From the NCBI GenBank assembly GCA_003862155.1, contig QOUV01000014.1:1-60569 (forward strand): 60,569 nucleotides of DNA. Direction: 5' to 3'. This DNA comes from Lachnospiraceae bacterium. Its GTDB lineage: Bacteria > Bacillota > Clostridia > Lachnospirales > Lachnospiraceae. A program made the translations under genes and the position numbers. Below are positions 49,803 to 58,496 of this stretch, one piece after another (within the stretch, counting starts at the first letter, position 1; each line of letters begins with the position of its first letter). The notes beneath the pieces were generated by a model. The model had not been told where the DNA came from. It was given only the letters and a program-made list of their open reading frames with translations, and made no database searches.

Positions 49803-50973
49803 TGCCTACCTCTATGTCCTTAATTTTGATGAAATAATTTTTTATTGCAGGTAAAATACATATAATAAATGGATTAAACAGAATATTAAATATTCCACTA
49901 TTCACAATTCCATTAATATACCACACAATTAACACTGAATAAGTAGCAAAGTTATATGTTCTTAGCATATAAGCATTAAGAATTTTAAGAATAATTAAAG
50001 CAAATACAGAATAGATAATTCCATTAGAAATCAGCATATACATGTATTCAGAATCAAGATACAGGTACTCTCCAGTGAGGCCGCCTTCATTAATATTATG
50101 GAAAGGTGTACCTAACATTGTAATTCCGTATTTTCTAATTGCGGTAACAGATAAAGACAATCTATAATTCATTAAAGTATCAATTCCATCGACCGCTGAT
50201 ATACTAAAATATTTCAAAACTACAATTATTACAGTTATTGCGAAGCATAAAGTCGCCAAATGTAAGAGAACATGTTTCCGCGAAATAGGCGTTTTTTTAT
50301 TTTTAATGATTATTATTGCCAATAGCGACATTAAGTATGGCATTATTGTTTGACTGAATGCGAAAATAACTGTTGATAGCACAAATGATACTATCTTAAA
50401 TAGTCTTGAATTCTTATTTCTAGTTAAATAAATCAATAGAGTAACTAATGTTAGACATGCAATTTGAAGCTGACCCGGGTATATAAAACCTAGGGATGAT
50501 CTGTTGAAAGTGATATTCCCAGCTTTGAAAACAGAAGTTTTAATATTTGGCAAAACATTAAAAATGTTTAAAATAATTACTGTTGTAAACATCAGTATAT
50601 TTAGAGCTAAATTGGCTTGTATGAATCTTTCTATATTGCCATCCTTAAATACACTATAATACGCTAATCCAATTAGTATGATTACAAAAATCGAGTTACC
50701 TCGTCCCCAAAAAATTTGATAGATAGTGATTCCCATGACAATCAAGATAAATAACTCATACTCGCCATTTTTTATTATGCTGATCTTATCTCTCAATAAA
50801 ATTAAACCGGCAAATATGCAATAAGTTACGATTTTAATACAGTTAATAACTGTTTCCGTTCCATTATTTGATATAACGGAAGTATATTCCATATAGCGTG
50901 CCACAAAATATATAGTATAAGCTAATATGAAACATATTTTTTTCAACCCAATTTTTCGTATTCTTACTGTCAT
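49774..50973 (-). CDS. wzy: O-antigen/capsule polymerase, Wzy-like
   Basis: A 399-residue very hydrophobic protein with about ten helices and a larger loop around residues 270-310 (MLGTPFHNINEGGLTGEYLY), the usual layout of Wzy polymerases, which share little sequence. It would join repeat units outside the membrane after flippase 2. Strongly AT-rich. Assignment rests on topology and neighbours. Confidence 0.78.
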   Translation of the reverse strand: MTVRIRKIGLKKICFILAYTIYFVARYMEYTSVISNNGTETVINCIKIVTYCIFAGLILLRDKISIIKNGEYELFILIVMGITIYQIFWGRGNSIFVIILIGLAYYSVFKDGNIERFIQANLALNILMFTTVIILNIFNVLPNIKTSVFKAGNITFNRSSLGFIYPGQLQIACLTLVTLLIYLTRNKNSRLFKIVSFVLSTVIFAFSQTIMPYLMSLLAIIIIKNKKTPISRKHVLLHLATLCFAITVIIVVLKYFSISAVDGIDTLMNYRLSLSVTAIRKYGITMLGTPFHNINEGGLTGEYLYLDSEYMYMLISNGIIYSVFALIILKILNAYMLRTYNFATYSVLIVWYINGIVNSGIFNILFNPFIICILPAIKNYFIKIKDIEVGNGQSGNYPC

Positions 50974-50974
50974 A

Positions 50975-52183
50975 TTATGATTTACCAGATAATTTTACAA
51001 TTCTACTATAATATTCTTTGAAAGATTGTTCTTTGTCAAAGTTATCTACGATACATTTGTGCGCATTTTTAGATATAGCATTTAGATCAACTTTCCTATC
51101 AATAATCTGTTTCAAAATCTCAGCATATTCTTCTGGGGTATTGCACAGAAAATAATCTCTTTTATCTATAGCAGGAATTCCTTCTATCCCTATCTCATTT
51201 GTCAAAGTTGGTATTCCAGCATACATTGCCTCAAGTACCTTGATTTTAATCCCAGCACCCAAAGACAGAGGTGCGACCATGGCTACACAGCTCGAAAAAT
51301 ATGGTTTTAAATTTTCCACAAATCCCATAATCTTGATATTGTTGCTCTCGAAACTATGAAGTTTCTCGGATGGGTTCCCTCCAATTACTAACAATCTAAT
51401 GTCCTCATCTGTTAATAATGGCATCACCTTTTTAATAAACCATATTGCACTAATGTAATTTTCCGGTCGATCCATAGCACCATAGATAATTACATCTCTA
51501 TAGTTCGGATTCCTGGATATATTAATTTCTTCATAATATGGAACAATCGGACAGACTTTATGAGGATCAATTCCATCTTCAATAAGCAGTTTTTTGTCCT
51601 TATCATTATGCGGCATGATAATATCGCATTGATTTATCGCATTTAATTCCATTTTTTTTCGATATTTTCCAATAATATTCCAATATTCCTTCACTATAAA
51701 GCTGTTTTGAGACGCGCTTTTTCGTTTATACCAAAGATATGTCACATCATGTTCAGAAACAAAAAATTTTGCTTTTGGAAATTTTTTCTTTAACGGTTTT
51801 ACTAAATAAGCCATTTGAGAAAATTCTAAAATGATCACATCTGGATAAATACCTGATTCTGTAATTGTGTCTAGTATCTGTACATATATGGATTCTCGAA
51901 GTGTATTACCTTTTTTAGCTAATGGATTGATCTTAGAATTGATATCTTTAAATAGACTTATAGGATGAGCCAAATTTAGTTTCTTATTAACTATAGGAAA
52001 AATCCTAACATTCTCTATGTTAGTAGAAGCTTCCTTTTTATCGCGTGCTTTTGCTATTAGAGTAACAACAACATTGCTTTGCTTAGCCATATTGCTAATA
52101 TAATAGTAAAAAGTATTTGCCCCGCCGTTATTAGCATTTTTTCGAGGCATCATCATAGATATATATAATAAACTAATACTCAT
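50975..52183 (-). CDS. Glycosyltransferase family 4
   Basis: A 402-residue GT-B transferase. Signs: GGANTFYYYISNMAKQ in the N-terminal domain, FFVSEHDVTYLWYKR, IIYGAMDRPENYISAIWF and APLSLGAGIKIKVLEAMYAG in the C-terminal domain, where the Glu of KVLEAMYAGIP is the donor-binding residue. One base from the polymerase gene. AT-rich. Donor unknown. Confidence 0.9.
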   Translation of the reverse strand: MSISLLYISMMMPRKNANNGGANTFYYYISNMAKQSNVVVTLIAKARDKKEASTNIENVRIFPIVNKKLNLAHPISLFKDINSKINPLAKKGNTLRESIYVQILDTITESGIYPDVIILEFSQMAYLVKPLKKKFPKAKFFVSEHDVTYLWYKRKSASQNSFIVKEYWNIIGKYRKKMELNAINQCDIIMPHNDKDKKLLIEDGIDPHKVCPIVPYYEEINISRNPNYRDVIIYGAMDRPENYISAIWFIKKVMPLLTDEDIRLLVIGGNPSEKLHSFESNNIKIMGFVENLKPYFSSCVAMVAPLSLGAGIKIKVLEAMYAGIPTLTNEIGIEGIPAIDKRDYFLCNTPEEYAEILKQIIDRKVDLNAISKNAHKCIVDNFDKEQSFKEYYSRIVKLSGKS

Positions 52184-52286
52184 TAAATTACCTATTTTTG
52201 AAATTTGTGCTTAATATCATCAATAAATACTAATATGTTTTAGGTCAAAATAAATCTTTCAATTTTCCTAGTCACATCAGACGTTA

Positions 52287-53123
52287 TTAATTTCCTAATA
52301 TTCTATATTTGATCTGATTAAAAGCATTTGCAACAAAAACCTGAATCTTATTGAATTTCCTATATTCTCTTAAATAATATGTGAAACTCTCGCTGATTAT
52401 CTTCCTAACTTTTTTCTTTTGTAATGTATTTTTAACTGTAGTTGAATGATTGTGAATGCAAGATGTCTCCGTACAACATGCTACTTTATATCCAAGCTTG
52501 ATCAAGCGTTCTGCCAAAATGGGTTCTTCACAATAGAGAAATGTATGTTCATCAAACCAATCAATTTGTTTCAATTTCTGCAAATCTAAAATCATCGAAC
52601 AGCCTTGAGGTCTGTATACATATGAATACCCACCGAGATCAATTGTACTACGGCCTCTTTTCTTATATCTCATCATTCCAATTGTCATATCAAAAAAAGA
52701 TGGACGTTCTGCATCTCTATTGAATAAATGTCCGTCTGGAGAATAAATGTCTGAATTAACAACTGCAATGTTTGGATCTTTTTCAAACACCTTTAAAATT
52801 TTATTTGCAAAATCCGGATCTTCAATAATTACATCGTTATTAAGTACCCATCCGAACTTATATCCATCATGTAATGCCTGTCTTAATCCAACATTGTTTC
52901 CTGCTGCGTAGCCTTTATTAACATCTGAACAAATTAATCGATATCCTTTATCATTATGTGAAATAAGTTCATCTTTAGATTCATTTGGAGATGCATTATC
53001 AATAATATAAATATTTCCATATGGAATGCCACAGATATTATGAACGATATCAGCTTCAGCCAATGTGTCTTCCCATGTTAAATAATTTAGAATGATTACC
53101 GCTAAGATATTATTTGTTTCCAT
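52287..53123 (-). CDS. Glycosyltransferase family 2
   Basis: A 278-residue WbbL-like transferase. Signs: AVIILNYLTWEDTLAEAD, DNASPNESKD, NKGYAAGNNVGL, VLNNDVIIEDPDFA and FLYCEEPILAERLIKLGY. The start is put at the ATG at 53123; TTG two codons earlier directly follows the upstream stop and is less likely. AT-rich. Confidence 0.88.
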   Translation of the reverse strand: METNNILAVIILNYLTWEDTLAEADIVHNICGIPYGNIYIIDNASPNESKDELISHNDKGYRLICSDVNKGYAAGNNVGLRQALHDGYKFGWVLNNDVIIEDPDFANKILKVFEKDPNIAVVNSDIYSPDGHLFNRDAERPSFFDMTIGMMRYKKRGRSTIDLGGYSYVYRPQGCSMILDLQKLKQIDWFDEHTFLYCEEPILAERLIKLGYKVACCTETSCIHNHSTTVKNTLQKKKVRKIISESFTYYLREYRKFNKIQVFVANAFNQIKYRILGN

Positions 53124-53129
53124 GCTCAA

Positions 53130-54113
53130 TTACTTATTTCTCATTCTCCATACAGTCAATTCCAGCTTTGGTGATATACTTGTTAGTACAACTGATAATT
53201 TTTGAAAATAGCTAGAATCCCCGTCTTTCAAAAACTCAGATTTATATTTCTTGACGATATCAGTAAGCTGTTTATATTCCTCGCCACTATAATTACTAGC
53301 TGCCATAGCTCGTAACACAATCCCCGCTTCTCTTACTTCGTGGAGATTACATGCTCGAGTTACTTTATCAGAGCAGTATAATTCTCTAAAGTGCCCCGTG
53401 ACCTTAAAAGAACTCATCCACTTCTTTTGGAAAGGTACACCAGAATAACGCACACGGTTAGCACCAGTTGCAACCTGCCTGTATCGATATAAGGGAGCTT
53501 CGAGGATTTTAACCTTAGTGCAATGATATAAATAATTCCCTGCAAATAGTACATCATCGCAAGCCCAGTAACCATCTTCAAACCAAATATTGTTCTGATC
53601 TATTATCTCTTTTGTAAATAGCTTGTTCCATACATATCCGTTTACACTGTTATACCCCAATAGATATTCTGCTGCCGTATCCCGGTCTGTAACCTGTTCT
53701 GAAATAACTTTAAATTTAGGTGGATTCGTAACACCAAACGGTATAAAACTGCATGTAACTAACTGATAATCGTTGCTCTCAGCTTCATTAACCATTGTTT
53801 CAAGATATCTCGGCTCATATTTGTCATCGCTGTCAATAAAAGCTATATATTTTCCATTCGCATGTTTAATAGCATTATTTCTAGCCGCATCTACACCCGC
53901 GTTTTCCTGATGGATAGCAATAACCCTATGATCCTTATCGGAAAATTCATCTACTATCTCGGAGCACTTATCTGTTGATCCATCATCCACTAGAATTAAC
54001 TCAAAATTGGAATATGTCTGTGACAATACTGATTCAATACATTCTGCCAAGTATTTTTCCACATTATATATTGGCATTAATACAGATACTAAAGGGGTAT
54101 TTATCATGCTCAT
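53130..54113 (-). CDS. Glycosyltransferase family 2
   Basis: A 327-residue GT-A transferase. Signs: VSVLMPIYNVEKYLAECIES, DDGSTDKCS, NAIKHANGKYIAFIDSDDKY. C-terminal part helical. Its start overlaps the WecG/TagA-type gene by four bases (ATGA). CpsI/EpsH-like; donor unknown. Confidence 0.9.
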   Translation of the reverse strand: MSMINTPLVSVLMPIYNVEKYLAECIESVLSQTYSNFELILVDDGSTDKCSEIVDEFSDKDHRVIAIHQENAGVDAARNNAIKHANGKYIAFIDSDDKYEPRYLETMVNEAESNDYQLVTCSFIPFGVTNPPKFKVISEQVTDRDTAAEYLLGYNSVNGYVWNKLFTKEIIDQNNIWFEDGYWACDDVLFAGNYLYHCTKVKILEAPLYRYRQVATGANRVRYSGVPFQKKWMSSFKVTGHFRELYCSDKVTRACNLHEVREAGIVLRAMAASNYSGEEYKQLTDIVKKYKSEFLKDGDSSYFQKLSVVLTSISPKLELTVWRMRNK

Positions 54114-54850
54114 TTTTTATATTTCCTCACAAGCTTAAATATTTCAACATCATCTACAAAATACCGTTTAAATAGTCTCTTTGGCTCTCTAGTAAATCGA
54201 TAAAACCATTCCAATCCGTGATCACTCATCCACCTAGGTGCTCGATCTATATTCCCTGCAAGGAAATCAACGGTAGCACCAGCACATATTGAAACAGTCG
54301 CATCATACTTCTGATAATTTTCGAAAATCCATTTTTCCTGTTTCGGACAGCCAAAGCAGACAATCAAAATATCTGGATGAGCCGCTGTAATCATCGCATT
54401 GATCTTATCTAGTTCCTTCTGGTTTTTCTCAAATCCAAAGGGCGGAGCATATGTGCCGAGGATCTTAATGCCCGGAAGTTTCCCTTCTAGGTTCTTTTTC
54501 GCCTTCTCTGCTATGCCTTCTTTGCCTCCGATGATGTAGATCGTGTAGCCTTTTTCCGCAGCCACTTCACACATCTTCGGAACAAGATCCGAACCGGATA
54601 TTCTTGCCTTTACTGGATGCTTATGCCACTTGGAGATCCAAACTAAAGGCTGACCGTCAACAAGAACCATGTCTGCATCATCCGTGATCTTCTTTAAGTA
54701 CTGATCATGCTCAATCTTCAGTACTACATCGACGTTGATAGCGACAATATATGACTTTTTCTTTTCATGGATCATCCTCTCGATTTCATGGACTGCTTCC
54801 ATCATCGAGACATTATTTACATATGTGTTTAACAGCGGCTGTTTTTCCAT
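54110..54850 (-). CDS. WecG/TagA/CpsF-family glycosyltransferase (GT26)
   Basis: A 246-residue GT26 transferase. Known members add N-acetylmannosamine (or ManNAcA) to lipid-linked GlcNAc. Signs: DADMVLVDGQPLVWISK, the catalytic Asp region RISGSDLVP, CFGCPKQEKWI, GAGATVDFLAGNIDRAP and the membrane-binding basic tail GLEWFYRFTREPKRLFKRY. It probably makes the second sugar of the module B repeat unit. The initiating sugar-phosphate transferase is not in the window. Confidence 0.93.
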   Translation of the reverse strand: MEKQPLLNTYVNNVSMMEAVHEIERMIHEKKKSYIVAINVDVVLKIEHDQYLKKITDDADMVLVDGQPLVWISKWHKHPVKARISGSDLVPKMCEVAAEKGYTIYIIGGKEGIAEKAKKNLEGKLPGIKILGTYAPPFGFEKNQKELDKINAMITAAHPDILIVCFGCPKQEKWIFENYQKYDATVSICAGATVDFLAGNIDRAPRWMSDHGLEWFYRFTREPKRLFKRYFVDDVEIFKLVRKYKK

Positions 54851-54888
54851 CTAACTTATTTCCCCGCAACGCAATTACTTTGTTGCTC

Positions 54889-55524
54889 TCAATCCTTAAA
54901 AAAATAATCTTCCAGCATCAAACACAGGCAGTGATATACTGGAAGGTGAAGTTCCTGTATCATGTAAGTCTCTGTTTGAGGAACCTGAATAGTCACATCA
55001 GCAAGATCCTTTAACTGGCTATCCTTCTGACCTGTCAGACCAACTACCTTCATACCTTTAGCCTTTGCAACCGTAGCTGCATAAAGGACATTCTTACTGT
55101 TTCCGGATGTGGAGATTCCGAGGAACACATCCTCTTTCTTTCCATATCCATTCACCTGCTGCGCAAAGCAAAGAAGTGGCTCACAGTCATTCATGTAGGC
55201 TGTGGTTAGCGCCAGGTGACCATCAAGTGCAATAGCTGGAAGCGCTCCTTGCAGGTTTTCTACAAGAACCGAACCCAGTTCTTCATCAACTTCCATCAGA
55301 CTCTCCTGCTGTGATGATGAGAGCTTTCTTGCTTTCTTAAATCCCTTCATCAGTTCCCCGACGATATGCTCGGAGTCTGCAGCGGATCCGCCATTTCCGG
55401 CGACAAGAAGTTTCCCGCCATTCTCATAGCTGATTTTCATATATTCAAATGCTGTTTCGATATCTTCTGCGCAAATGCTCAATGCTGGATATCGTTCAGC
55501 TAAAACTTCTATCTGTTTATTCAA
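54889..55524 (-). CDS. gmhA: Sedoheptulose-7-phosphate isomerase
   Basis: A 211-residue SIS-domain isomerase that turns sedoheptulose 7-phosphate into D-glycero-D-manno-heptose 7-phosphate, the first heptose step. Signs: LLVAGNGGSAADSEHIVGEL (active-site Ser), LGISTSGNSKNVL and the zinc-type residues near the end (EDYFFKD). Start codon TTG at 55524 with AGGAG six bases ahead; that ribosome site overlaps the end of the acetyltransferase pseudogene. Belongs with hddA and hddC-gmhB upstream. Confidence 0.94.
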   Translation of the reverse strand: MNKQIEVLAERYPALSICAEDIETAFEYMKISYENGGKLLVAGNGGSAADSEHIVGELMKGFKKARKLSSSQQESLMEVDEELGSVLVENLQGALPAIALDGHLALTTAYMNDCEPLLCFAQQVNGYGKKEDVFLGISTSGNSKNVLYAATVAKAKGMKVVGLTGQKDSQLKDLADVTIQVPQTETYMIQELHLPVYHCLCLMLEDYFFKD

Positions 55525-55533
55525 AATAGTCTC

Positions 55534-55963
55534 CTACTTACATTTCTTGATAATTTTGGCGGGCACTCCAGCAACAATGCTATTGGGATTAACGTCATGT
55601 ATAACGACTGCATTCGCTCCTATTACAGAGTTATCACCAATCGTTACCCCCCCCCAATATGCAGACACCAGCGCCAATTACCACATTATTTCCTACTATT
55701 GGAGCATCTCCGGTATTTATCCCATCTGTCCATTTGCTACCAAAAGTAACATTTTGGAAAACATGGCAATTTCTACCAATAACAGTGTTGTCATGAACTA
55801 CGCAGCCCAGTCCATGATGATGAAACTCTGTAGACGGATCGATATTCGCTCTAGCTGAAACTGCATTGGAATTGATAACAAAGTTAAGTAATTCAAACAG
55901 CCGTGCAAGGCGTGAACAACGAATAACATAAAGCTTGTGAGACATCTTCCAGAGTCGGTTCAT
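55534..55963 (-). pseudogene. Serine-acetyltransferase-like gene, frameshifted at a G9 tract (likely phase-variable)
   Basis: A left-handed beta-helix acetyltransferase of the CysE/hexapeptide type, lacking the long N-terminal CysE domain, as in polysaccharide O-acetyltransferases. The frame from 55963 shows ANIDPSTEFHHHGLGCVVHD, VIGRNCHVFQNVTFGS and VVIGAGVCILGG, then reaches a run of nine G (55655-55647) and stops after ten bases or so. In the -1 frame the family continues without gap: VTIGDNSVIGANAVVIHDV, then IVAGVPAKIIKKCK and a stop at 55534. With eight G the protein is a complete 142 residues. GGAG precedes the ATG, which overlaps the hddC-gmhB stop. Confidence 0.9.
55647..55655 (-). 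repeat. Poly-G9 tract in the acetyltransferase gene
   Basis: Nine G in the coding strand. Removing one base restores the full reading frame. Typical slipped-strand switch. Confidence 0.85.
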
Positions 55964-57258
55964 AAATACTTCTCCGTAAAACCTAATAAGTTATTAACAG
56001 TCTTCTCTTGCCCGAAGTCTTCCGTACCGATCAGTGCAGTATGGCATCCGGCATTCTGTCCAGCCTGAATATCGTTCTTTCCATCGCCAACCATCCAAGA
56101 CTGTGTCAGGTCTATATTGAAGTCCTGTGCAGCTCTCAGTAGCATCCCAGGCTTGGGTTTTCTGCAGTCACAATCGATTTTCAGTTCCGCCACCTCTCCA
56201 TCAAATCCTTTATCCGGGTGATGCGGGCAAAAATAAATGCCATCAAGGTAAGCACCTTCCTGACCAAGCAGCGTCTCCATCTTATTGTGGATCTCCTGCA
56301 ACAGATCGAATGTGACCTCACCTCGGGCAATCACTGGCTGATTTGTGACAACAATTGAAAGAAATCCGGAAGCATTGATCTTCTTAATTGCCTCTGCAAC
56401 ACCGGGGAGAAGCTCAAACTCATCAATATCTCTCAGGAAGCCAACGTACTTGTTGATAGTTCCATCGCGATCAAGAAAAATTGCTTTCTGCTTATTCTTC
56501 AAATTCTTTGCAGATACCGTTCCGTTTGCAAAATCAGCACAGACTCCATTGAATCGTTCCGGTGTGCCCATATCCTTCACATATTCCGGGCTGTCATAGC
56601 AGAACATCTTTCCTGTCCCGCATAGTGGCTTTAAGACCTGCCGGTCCAGATCCACTTTGACCTTCTTGCCATTTACCTCTGTGCCTATCGCGTTGACATC
56701 AATATCAACTCTATCCAGTACGGAGGCGTTAATGACATGAAGACCAGCATTGACTCTATTCTGATACCACTGAGGTCTTGCGTCTTCCTTAGTAAGCCAC
56801 TGCTGTACGCTGCCATCATTATCCGCGATGATGAGTCCGCTGTCGTAAGGATGAGAATTGGGATGCGTGAACAGTGTTACCAATCCGCCCTTCTGCTTAT
56901 GATATTTGACAAATCGATTAAAATCGACATCGAACACAGAGTCAGCGTTTAAAAGCAGAAAGTCTCTATCCAGCTTGTCTCGTATTTTAAAAAGCGCTCC
57001 AGCATTTCCGAGAGGCTCCTTCTCCACGAAATATTCAATATGAACGCCAAGCTTCTCGCCATCACCGAAGTAATCAATAATTTTCTCTGCCATATGGCTG
57101 ACAGTAAAAATAATGTCAACAAAACCCTGTCCCCGGAGAGAACAGATCTCCCTCTCGAGAACAGGAACACCGTCGATCGGTATTAAAGGTTTGGGGATAT
57201 CTGGGAAGAGCTCAGATATTCGTGTGCCTCTTCCTCCAGCCATAATCACAACTTTCAT
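55960..57258 (-). CDS. hddC-gmhB: Fused heptose-1-phosphate guanylyltransferase and heptose bisphosphate phosphatase
   Basis: A 432-residue bifunctional protein. Residues 1-235 form a sugar-phosphate nucleotidyltransferase (MAGGRGTRISELFPDIPKPL; NADSVFDVDFNRF), here HddC, making GDP-heptose. Residues 250-425 form a HAD phosphatase (AIFLDRDGTINKY, VVTNQP, the zinc site CPHHPDKG with CDCRKPKPGM, and VGDGKNDIQAGQNAG), here GmhB, which removes the 7-phosphate. Together with hddA and gmhA the full path from sedoheptulose 7-phosphate is present. hddA ends one base before the start; the stop overlaps the acetyltransferase start. Confidence 0.93.
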   Translation of the reverse strand: MKVVIMAGGRGTRISELFPDIPKPLIPIDGVPVLEREICSLRGQGFVDIIFTVSHMAEKIIDYFGDGEKLGVHIEYFVEKEPLGNAGALFKIRDKLDRDFLLLNADSVFDVDFNRFVKYHKQKGGLVTLFTHPNSHPYDSGLIIADNDGSVQQWLTKEDARPQWYQNRVNAGLHVINASVLDRVDIDVNAIGTEVNGKKVKVDLDRQVLKPLCGTGKMFCYDSPEYVKDMGTPERFNGVCADFANGTVSAKNLKNKQKAIFLDRDGTINKYVGFLRDIDEFELLPGVAEAIKKINASGFLSIVVTNQPVIARGEVTFDLLQEIHNKMETLLGQEGAYLDGIYFCPHHPDKGFDGEVAELKIDCDCRKPKPGMLLRAAQDFNIDLTQSWMVGDGKNDIQAGQNAGCHTALIGTEDFGQEKTVNNLLGFTEKYL

Positions 57259-58275
57259 TTACACTTCATCCTTCATTCCATAGTCTTCCGGTGCATAGTA
57301 GAGAACTCTGGTTCCTCCATTCTCGAAGTGGAATGGAACATAAAGAAGATCATGCATGGCCGCCTTCAGTGACTCTCTTTTTTCGGGCTGAACGTAAAAA
57401 ACAAGGAATCCTCCTCCTCCGGCTCCAAGAAGCTTTCCGCCTAATGCACCTGCTTCCATCCCCTTCTGGTAAAGTGCATCGATGTTGGATGTAGAGACAG
57501 CGCTTCCCGTCTGTTTCTTTAACTGCCATGTGTGATCAAGAAGACGTCCGAAATCATCCAGGTCCCTTTCTTTATTGGTCAAAACATCCTCTGCATCATC
57601 TACGAGATCCAGCATCTCAAGCAGTCGCTTTTCCTTGTCTTTCTTCGGTTCTGAAGATGCTGCGTTTGCCTTCTGAACATCAGAAGAGAATCTGGTGAAA
57701 CCTGTGAAGAACATCATCAAGTTTTTATTTAACCGCGCTTTTCTTTCAGGGCTTATAATTATAGGTAAGACTTCATAGCCTTCATCATTAAAATTGATTC
57801 GATTGAACCCTCCAAATGATGCAGCAATCTGGTCTTGCCAGCCACCGGCCTCATTGCAGAGAACGCGTTCAAGATAGATTGCGTCATCAGCCAGTTTCTT
57901 CTTGCTTGCATATTTTCCCTTTAACGCATAAAAAGCATTCAGCATGCCAACTGCAAATGAACTCGACGTGCCAAGACCAGATCTTGCCGGAAGATCTGCT
58001 TCATATGTCAAACGTATTTCATGCATATCTAGCATTTTCATAGCATTACGAACTGCTGGATGCTTAATCTCATCAATATTTGTTACTCTTTCAATTGCAG
58101 AGTAAGAAAGTTCTGTTGAATAATCAAAAAACCGTGGTAAATGTCGAACATTTACATAGCAATACTTATCGAATGTCGTAGAAATAACTGCTCCTCCATT
58201 TGTACGGAAGAAGCTCTCCATATCAGTGCCGCCTCCAAAAAAAGACATTCTAAACGGTGTTTGTGTAATTATCAT
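57259..58275 (-). CDS. hddA: D-glycero-alpha-D-manno-heptose 7-phosphate kinase
   Basis: A 338-residue GHMP kinase that phosphorylates C1 of heptose 7-phosphate. Signs: TQTPFRMSFFGGGTDMESF at the start, the ATP loop LPARSGLGTSSSFAVG and the C-terminal GGKLLGAGGGGFLVFY. This alpha-specific kinase leads to GDP-heptose (HddA-HddC), not ADP-heptose. The start is the ATG at 58275 after GGGAG; a GTG six codons upstream has no ribosome site. Confidence 0.94.
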   Translation of the reverse strand: MIITQTPFRMSFFGGGTDMESFFRTNGGAVISTTFDKYCYVNVRHLPRFFDYSTELSYSAIERVTNIDEIKHPAVRNAMKMLDMHEIRLTYEADLPARSGLGTSSSFAVGMLNAFYALKGKYASKKKLADDAIYLERVLCNEAGGWQDQIAASFGGFNRINFNDEGYEVLPIIISPERKARLNKNLMMFFTGFTRFSSDVQKANAASSEPKKDKEKRLLEMLDLVDDAEDVLTNKERDLDDFGRLLDHTWQLKKQTGSAVSTSNIDALYQKGMEAGALGGKLLGAGGGGFLVFYVQPEKRESLKAAMHDLLYVPFHFENGGTRVLYYAPEDYGMKDEV

Positions 58276-58309
58276 TGGTCTGTTCTCCCTCACAATTTTT
58301 TTTAATTAA

Positions 58310-58346
58310 GAGGGAGTATCAGGAAACCTTAACTTCCGACACTCCC
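58310..58346 (-). terminator. Hairpin between the co-polymerase gene and hddA
   Basis: AGGGAGT..GGAA with TTCC..ACTCCCT, a two-part stem. No proper T tract on the minus strand, so it may attenuate or process rather than fully end the transcript. Confidence 0.4.
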
Positions 58347-58496
58347 TTGTTCCTGCCTATTTGTCCAGCTCGTTTGCTCCGCGCCAGCGTTATTCTCAGT
58401 TATCCTGTTCAGATGCGTATTTACACTCAGGATTCATATCTAATAATCAAAGTATTCAGTAATATTTTATTTTCAGACTGACCGATTGTATTTGTA
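58347..58496. other. Gap upstream of hddA
   Basis: Nothing recognisable was found apart from the hairpin at its left end. No clear promoter. Confidence 0.4.
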
